DNA of 64,000 bases, taken from positions 1 through 64,000 of the forward strand of contig AMFN01000011.1 of assembly GCA_000302695.1 (NCBI GenBank), in the 5' to 3' direction. The position numbers and the translations under genes were made by a program. The notes beneath the pieces are model-generated. The model searched no databases, was not told the origin of the DNA, and saw only the letters and a program-made list of their open reading frames with translations. Positions within the stretch are counted from its first letter, which is position 1; every line of letters starts with the position of its first letter. Shown piece after piece: positions 58,934-64,000 of this stretch. This stretch comes from Enterobacteriaceae bacterium LSJC7 (lineage in GTDB: Bacteria > Pseudomonadota > Gammaproteobacteria > Enterobacterales > Enterobacteriaceae).

Positions 58934-60312
58934 TTGAGCAACATCTCCAGTAAGCCTGCTTCATCCTCAAGGCAACGTAAATCCAGCCACAGGCGGCCGT
59001 CGGCAATGCGCCCAATCACCGGCTTTGGCTGCGCGCGCAACTGCGCAGACAACGCTTCCAGCGGGCCACCGCGCCCGTCTGCGGGCGTAAAGGTCAGCGC
59101 TGCGCTGGCAAGGCGCTCCACCGGCAGCGAACCGCTGCCGATTTGCGACAGGCACGGCTCAACGCGCAGGGTAAAATCGGGAAAACGGGCTGCAAGCGCT
59201 TCCCGCAGGCGCTCACCCGTGGCGGTCATCTCTTCCACCGGGCGCGTCAGCAGGCGCAGCGTCGGCAGGCTCTCGCGCAGTTTTTCCGGGTGTTGGTACA
59301 GGCGCAGCGTGGCCTCAAGTGCCGCCAGCGTCATTTTGTCGGCACGCAGCGCGCGCTTAAGCGGATGGGATTGCAGGCGGGCAATCAGTGCTTTTTTACC
59401 GACGATAATTCCGGCCTGCGGGCCGCCGAGCAGCTTATCGCCCGAGAAGCTCACCAGGCTCACGCCTGCGGCAATCAGGTTTTGCGGCATCGGCTCCTCA
59501 GGCAAACCGTACTGGGTCAGATCGATAAGCGAACCGCTGCCGAGATCGGTCACTACCGGCACGCCAGACGCCTCGCCCAGGGCCACCAGTTCCGCCTCGC
59601 TCACCGCTTTGGTGAAGCCTTCAATGTGGTAATTGCTGGTATGTACTTTCATCAGCAGGGCGGTGTGCTCGTTGAGCGCCTCGCGGTAGTCTTTAAGATG
59701 GGTGCGGTTAGTGGTGCCCACTTCATGCAGTCGGCAACCGGCCTGGCGCATCACATCCGGGATGCGAAACGCGCCGCCAATTTCCACCAGCTCACCGCGT
59801 GAAACTACCACTTCACCGCCGTCGGCACAGGCAGCCAGCATCAGCAGCACCGCCGCCGCGTTGTTGTTCACAATGCAGGCATCTTCTGCACCGGTAAGCT
59901 CACACAAAAGGTCAGCCAGCGCCCGGTCGCGGTGACCGCGCCCGGCACCGTCCAGGTCATACTCCAGCGTCACCGGCGCACGCATCACGTCTGCCACCGC
60001 GAGAACTGCCGCCTCGGCCTGCACGGCGCGCCCCAGATTGGTGTGCAGCACGGTCCCCGTCAGGTTGAACACCGGGCGCAGAGCGCTGGCGTCTGCACGG
60101 CTCAGGCGTGCACGTACCGCGCCCGCCCAGTCCTGGCTCCACTCCGGCAGGCGCTGCTGGGTGCGGATTTCGCCGCGCGCCTCGTCCTGCATCTGGCGCA
60201 GCGTCTCAACCAGCCGGGTATGACCATACTCGGCGTTCAGTGAAGCAAAGGCCTCCTCGCGCAACAGTTTGTCAGTGGCGGGAAGCTGGCTGAATAAAGC
60301 GTTCTGACTCAT
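58930..60312 (-). CDS. selA: L-seryl-tRNA(Sec) selenium transferase SelA
   Basis: The 460-residue PLP enzyme converts seryl-tRNA(Sec) to selenocysteyl-tRNA using selenophosphate. The PLP lysine lies in [29 protein letters not shown] and the C-terminal [13 protein letters not shown] are as in E. coli (463). The start [17 protein letters not shown] at 60312 is preferred to a 25-codon extension. It overlaps selB by four bases. Confidence 0.97.
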   Translation of the reverse strand: MSQNALFSQLPATDKLLREEAFASLNAEYGHTRLVETLRQMQDEARGEIRTQQRLPEWSQDWAGAVRARLSRADASALRPVFNLTGTVLHTNLGRAVQAEAAVLAVADVMRAPVTLEYDLDGAGRGHRDRALADLLCELTGAEDACIVNNNAAAVLLMLAACADGGEVVVSRGELVEIGGAFRIPDVMRQAGCRLHEVGTTNRTHLKDYREALNEHTALLMKVHTSNYHIEGFTKAVSEAELVALGEASGVPVVTDLGSGSLIDLTQYGLPEEPMPQNLIAAGVSLVSFSGDKLLGGPQAGIIVGKKALIARLQSHPLKRALRADKMTLAALEATLRLYQHPEKLRESLPTLRLLTRPVEEMTATGERLREALAARFPDFTLRVEPCLSQIGSGSLPVERLASAALTFTPADGRGGPLEALSAQLRAQPKPVIGRIADGRLWLDLRCLEDEAGLLEMLLK

Positions 60313-60383
60313 GGGACCGTGTCGTTGTGAGGAACAAGAGGCGCAGTTTAACAGGGGCAGACCGCCCCTGTCATAGTGTGAGG

Positions 60384-60992
60384 TCATGAAGCGGGAGGTT
60401 CAGTGCGGGCAAAGCTTTCGCGCTCAAACAGTTTGTCTGCCATACGCACCAGCAAGGGCCGGCTGGCGCACCAGCCTGCCGCCACGCGGCGAAATTTGAG
60501 GTAGCCAATCGCACAGCCAATGGCAATGGCGCCCAGCCGCGGCGGGTCGATATCGATGCGCTGCTCGTTAATGTTGTGCTCCAGCCAGTCCAGGGCGCGC
60601 ACGATCTTTTCACGCTGGCGTACCAGAAACGCCTCTGACTGTTGCGCAGCAGGACGCTGGCATTCACGTACCAGCAGCACGGCGGCATCGAGAATGCCGT
60701 CTGCCACCGCCTCCACCTGCCGCTCCCACAGCGCCGCCTGAGGCTCGCGCGGCAACAGCGCAGGGGCAATATCCAGCAGTTCGAGGTACTGGGCAATCAC
60801 CGGCGAGTCAAACCAGGTCTGGCCGTCGTCAGTGACCAGCGCCGGGACTTTACCCAACGGGTTATGTGCTGCGACGTGGCTGCCGGGTTCCCACGGTGAT
60901 TCATTCACAAACTCAAACGTAATGCCCTTTTCCAGCAGCATTATGGAGATTTTGCGTACATAAGGACTGGTGTAGCTGCCTATCAGTTTCAT
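60384..60992 (-). CDS. yibF: Glutathione S-transferase-like protein YibF
   Basis: The protein has 202 residues, as in E. coli. The N-terminal thioredoxin-fold domain ([23 protein letters not shown], with NPLGKVPAL and [10 protein letters not shown] for glutathione) precedes an all-helical C-terminal domain. YibF lacks strong transferase activity in tests and its role is unclear. The start at 60992 is where the family begins; 57 codons upstream in the same frame are not conserved. It is 71 bases before selA in the same direction. Confidence 0.93.
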   Translation of the reverse strand: MKLIGSYTSPYVRKISIMLLEKGITFEFVNESPWEPGSHVAAHNPLGKVPALVTDDGQTWFDSPVIAQYLELLDIAPALLPREPQAALWERQVEAVADGILDAAVLLVRECQRPAAQQSEAFLVRQREKIVRALDWLEHNINEQRIDIDPPRLGAIAIGCAIGYLKFRRVAAGWCASRPLLVRMADKLFERESFARTEPPAS

Positions 60993-61057
60993 CACGTTAT
61001 CCCTTTTCGCCAACATAAGATTAGTATGGAACAGATACCCGGCAATGGCAGCACTCT

Positions 61058-61948
61058 CTACGGCTGCCGCTCTTTGATAAAGTCCAGGAAGGCGCGCAAC
61101 GGCCTGGGCATATACTGGCGTCCCGGGTAATAAAGCTGAAAAGGCGGGAGGTCTGGCAGCCACTCTTCGAGCAGTGACACCAGTCGGCCGCTTTTAAGGT
61201 GCGCCTCAACCTGCTGATAATAGAGATAACCGACTCCCGCGCCGCACAACACCGCCTCCAGAGTAGCGTCCAGACAATCGAGCGTAATGTTGCCGCACGG
61301 CGCGACCTCCAGCTTGCCCTCCGGCCCGTAAAACTCCCAGCAATACGGGCGACCACTCGGATAGCAAAACTTAACGCTACGGTGGTTCACCAGCTCGCGG
61401 GGATGCCCGGGCATCGGGTGGCGGGAGAGATATTCGGGCGTGGCGACAACACAAATTTTAACCTTCGGCCCAATCGGCACGGCAATCATGTCTTTTTCCA
61501 CGGTGGTACTCAGGCGAATCCCCGCGTCATACTCTTCTTTGACGATATCCACCAGCCTGTCGTCGGTGGTGACGTCGACGTTGATATCCGGGTAGCGGCG
61601 GGTAAATTCAGCCACCAGCGGCATCAGAATCAGGCGCGAAGCCAGCCGCGGGCTATTAATTTTCAGCGTCCCCATCGGCGTATCGCGAAACGCATTCACC
61701 TCATCAAGAATGATGTGGATTTCATCACAGGCAGGGCGCAGGCGCTCATAGAGTTTCAGTCCGGCCTCGGTTAGCGACACGCTGCGCGTGGTGCGGTTAA
61801 ACAAGCGGATTTTCAGGCGCTGCTCCAGCTGCTTAATCGCATGGCTGATGGCGGACGGCGTCAGCCCCAGCTCGTCACCAGCAGCCCGAAAGCTCTTATG
61901 ACGCGCCACGCTGATAAAGGTCGCAAAGTCAGAAAAGTTGATTGCCAT
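61058..61948 (-). CDS. LysR-family regulator
   Basis: The 296-residue protein has an N-terminal LysR helix-turn-helix (about 5-65, [38 protein letters not shown]) and a C-terminal effector-binding domain ending [12 protein letters not shown]. It resembles the YhjC/PtxR/CrgA-like subgroup that often represses or activates a neighbouring oxidoreductase gene. It is divergent from the NAD(P)H oxidoreductase gene with 101 bases between the starts, so that gene is its likely target. The start at 61948 (GAGGG 10 bases before) is preferred to an ATG at 61996. Confidence 0.82.
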   Translation of the reverse strand: MAINFSDFATFISVARHKSFRAAGDELGLTPSAISHAIKQLEQRLKIRLFNRTTRSVSLTEAGLKLYERLRPACDEIHIILDEVNAFRDTPMGTLKINSPRLASRLILMPLVAEFTRRYPDINVDVTTDDRLVDIVKEEYDAGIRLSTTVEKDMIAVPIGPKVKICVVATPEYLSRHPMPGHPRELVNHRSVKFCYPSGRPYCWEFYGPEGKLEVAPCGNITLDCLDATLEAVLCGAGVGYLYYQQVEAHLKSGRLVSLLEEWLPDLPPFQLYYPGRQYMPRPLRAFLDFIKERQP

Positions 61949-62049
61949 TAGTGAAAATCCCTCATTAACCCATCCCATATATCGCGTTTTACACAATTAT
62001 AGTGGAGCCGTAAAGTGAAGCTCCTTTCTCTTATTATTGAGTTAACGCC
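61949..62049. promoter_or_regulatory. Divergent promoter, LysR regulator / NAD(P)H oxidoreductase
   Basis: This 101-base AT-rich spacer must hold both promoters and the LysR binding site. I see AT-rich half-sites around 61973-62001 but no perfect T-N11-A dyad. Confidence 0.35.
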
Positions 62050-62649
62050 ATGAAAACAGAGAACATGTATGTTATTTGGGCGCATCCACGCAGCCACTCT
62101 TTAACCGCGCAGGTGGTAGATCAAATGCAAAGCGAGGCACAGCAGCACGGCATCAACGTGACATCGCTTGATCTCTATCGCAGTGGGTTCGATCCCGTAC
62201 TGGATGTGGACGATGAGCCGGACTGGAATAACCCCCAGAAGGTCTATTCAGCCGAGGTCCACCGTCTGTTTAGCGAGCTTGATGATAAAGATACCGTCGT
62301 GGTGGTTTTCCCGGTCTGGTGGTATAGCTTCCCGGCGATGCTCAAAGGCTATCTGGACAGAGTCTGGAACTATGGTCTGGGTTACGGGCCGGGCAGCACG
62401 CTTGCAGGCAAGAAACTGCGCTGGCTGGCGCTGGTGGGTGGCTCCGAGGCGGGCTATATCCGCTACGGCTGGGAAAAGAACATGACCGACTTTATTAGCG
62501 GTGCGATGAGTTATCTGGGCGTGGCAGATTCGAAGATTGATTTTCTCTATAACACCATTGGCATTGAAGAAGGGATCGACAACCGTGATGCTCACTATCA
62601 GCACTTGTTTGCCAAAGCGCGCGCCATTGTGAGCGCGTTAGCTGAATAA
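62050..62649 (+). CDS. NAD(P)H oxidoreductase, flavodoxin-2 fold (MdaB/KefF-like)
   Basis: The 199-residue flavodoxin-like protein has the FMN/FAD phosphate-binding start VIWAHPRSHSLTAQVV. The flavin-contact segment is VVFPVWWYSFPAMLKGYLDRVWNYGLGYG, close to quinone reductases such as KefF, MdaB and NQO1. It probably reduces quinones or nitro-compounds by two electrons. It is divergent from a LysR gene, which is likely its regulator. This pair takes the place where E. coli has yibH and yibI. Confidence 0.83.
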   Translation: MKTENMYVIWAHPRSHSLTAQVVDQMQSEAQQHGINVTSLDLYRSGFDPVLDVDDEPDWNNPQKVYSAEVHRLFSELDDKDTVVVVFPVWWYSFPAMLKGYLDRVWNYGLGYGPGSTLAGKKLRWLALVGGSEAGYIRYGWEKNMTDFISGAMSYLGVADSKIDFLYNTIGIEEGIDNRDAHYQHLFAKARAIVSALAE

Positions 62650-62798
62650 CCTGTCCTGCGCGGCCCCCTGCGCCGCGCTTTTCCCGCAGCATCGTCTATC
62701 TTTTCTGTAATTAACTTTCAGCCCGCAGTGGCGCCTTTCGCTTTCACGCCTGTGATTTTAACTGGATCACAGTTGGTGTTGCCGGACCAAAAATATTT

Positions 62799-62975
62799 CG
62801 TGAAATAAATCACAAATTAACAACAAACCATCAGCGAACAAATGTGATTTAAGTCACATAAAAGACCCAGTTACGTATTAAAAATCATCGTTGTACTTTT
62901 ATTACGGTTATTTTTTGTGATCTAAATCACTCAATAACATCCTTTTACACCTGATCAATAGTGACAATCATCACA
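62799..62975. promoter_or_regulatory. Four CRP-type sites upstream of mtlA
   Basis: Sites with TGTGA-N6-TCACA or one mismatch lie at 62799-62814 (CGTGA/TCACA), 62843-62858 (perfect), 62916-62931 (TGTGA/TCACT) and 62960-62975 (AGTGA/TCACA). Centre-to-centre distances are 44, 73 and 44 bases. E. coli mtlA is also preceded by several CRP sites. The rest of 62650-63116 holds only the mtlA promoter and leader. Confidence 0.75.
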
Positions 62976-63116
62976 AAAAATTCCACTAGCTGGACAGCTT
63001 AACGATTCAGTGCCAGATTCGCCTCACTTTACTGCACAGGGCCACGACACTTCGCAGCGTTAACGATAAACCTCGGGCTGCTTCCCGGCGCATAACACCA
63101 ACAAGAGGTAATGAGT

Positions 63117-64000
63117 ATGTCATCCGATATCAAGATCAAAGTGCAAAGCTTTGGTCGTTTTCTCAGCAATATGGTGATGCCCAACATCGGTGCCTTTATC
63201 GCCTGGGGTATCATCACCGCGCTCTTTATCCCCACCGGATGGTTGCCGAACGAAACGCTGGCGAAGCTGGTAGGCCCAATGATCACCTACCTGCTGCCGC
63301 TGCTTATTGGCTATACCGGCGGTAAGCTGGTCGGTGGCGAGCGCGGCGGCGTGGTCGGTGCTATCACCACCATGGGCGTGATTGTCGGTGCGGATATGCC
63401 GATGTTCTTAGGCTCTATGATTGCTGGGCCACTCGGTGGCTACTGCATTAAGAAGTTCGACGCCGCCGTTGACGGCAAAATCAAATCCGGCTTTGAAATG
63501 CTGGTGAACAACTTCTCCGCTGGCATCATCGGCATGATTCTGGCGATTCTGGCGTTCCTGGGCATTGGCCCGGCGGTAGAAGTGCTGTCCAAACTGCTGG
63601 CCGCAGGCGTTAACTTCATGGTGGCGCACGACATGCTGCCGCTGGCGTCCATCTTCGTGGAACCGGCGAAGATCCTGTTCCTGAACAACGCCATTAACCA
63701 CGGTATCTTCTCGCCGCTCGGTATCCAGCAGTCTCATGAAGTCGGTAAATCTATCTTCTTCCTGATTGAAGCTAACCCAGGTCCGGGCATGGGTATTCTG
63801 CTGGCGTACATGTTCTTTGGCCGCGGCAGCGCGAAGCAGTCTGCGGGCGGTGCGGCAATCATCCACTTCCTGGGTGGTATCCACGAAATTTACTTCCCGT
63901 ATGTGCTGATGAACCCGCGCCTTATTATCGCGGTTATCCTCGGCGGTATGACCGGCGTGTTCACCCTGAGCGTACTGGACGGCGGACTTGTGTCCCCGGC
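63117..64000 (+). CDS. mtlA: PTS mannitol-specific EIICBA component MtlA (5' part)
   Basis: The frame runs off the right edge after about 294 codons. The visible part is the EIIC membrane domain, which binds and moves mannitol. [19 protein letters not shown] and the blocks [14 protein letters not shown] and [23 protein letters not shown] are almost the same as in E. coli MtlA. The cytoplasmic EIIB and EIIA domains are beyond the window. AGAGG eight bases before the ATG at 63117 decides against the ATG at 63111. Confidence 0.97.
   Translation, partial: MSSDIKIKVQSFGRFLSNMVMPNIGAFIAWGIITALFIPTGWLPNETLAKLVGPMITYLLPLLIGYTGGKLVGGERGGVVGAITTMGVIVGADMPMFLGSMIAGPLGGYCIKKFDAAVDGKIKSGFEMLVNNFSAGIIGMILAILAFLGIGPAVEVLSKLLAAGVNFMVAHDMLPLASIFVEPAKILFLNNAINHGIFSPLGIQQSHEVGKSIFFLIEANPGPGMGILLAYMFFGRGSAKQSAGGAAIIHFLGGIHEIYFPYVLMNPRLIIAVILGGMTGVFTLSVLDGGLVSP

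Overview
The window comes from a chromosome of the family Enterobacteriaceae. The order dppFDCBA - proK - eptB - tag - yiaC - bisC - ghrB - yiaF - yiaG - glyS - glyQ - ysaB - wecH - yiaA - bax - malS - avtA - ysaA - yiaY - selB - selA - yibF - mtlA follows the Escherichia coli K-12 dpp-to-mtl segment, and the proteins closely resemble their E. coli counterparts. Codon use is fairly GC-rich in the core genes, which suggests a relative of E. coli such as an Enterobacter/Cronobacter-type genus. The genus cannot be fixed from this sequence.

Layout. (1) 1-2702: a tandem array of type VI secretion immunity genes of the Tli4 type, with a 1234-bp unit present twice almost identically and a third related 3' end at the window edge. 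(2) 2809-5953: an Rrf2-family regulator divergent from an FAD oxidoreductase, then an outer-membrane beta-barrel gene. (3) 6096-12827: the dipeptide ABC transporter operon dppABCDF (minus strand) and tRNA-Pro(CGG), with a duplicated tRNA 3' end and terminator downstream of the tRNA. (4) 12918-19160: eptB, a single-domain alarmone-hydrolase-like HD protein, a hexanucleotide repeat, tag-yiaC, and bisC. (5) 19354-24635: a LacI-type regulator with a ketogluconate-utilisation operon ending in ghrB. (6) 24636-26437: an AT-rich islet with two paralogous unknown genes and three copies of an 11-bp GC-rich palindrome. (7) 26438-33705: yiaF, an aromatic-acid-type MFS transporter, yiaG, and the ascBF/ascG beta-glucoside system. 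(8) 33864-34244: a second AT-rich unknown gene, with a fourth copy of the palindrome upstream.

(9) 34687-45163: conserved core genes glySQ, ysaB, wecH, yiaA, bax, malS, avtA and ysaA. The xylose genes that lie between yiaA/yiaB and bax in E. coli are absent here. (10) 45792-54879: an AT-rich accessory region with a PapI/FaeA-like regulator and a nine-gene chaperone-usher fimbrial operon that carries two chaperones and two paralogous tip-adhesin-like proteins. (11) 55817-64000: yiaY, the selenocysteine genes selAB, yibF, a divergent LysR/NAD(P)H-oxidoreductase pair, and the start of mtlA behind four CRP-type sites.

The most interesting unexplained signal is the dispersed 11-bp palindrome that links the unknown AT-rich genes at 25021-25868 and 33864-34244. 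It looks like a small regulon of undescribed proteins.
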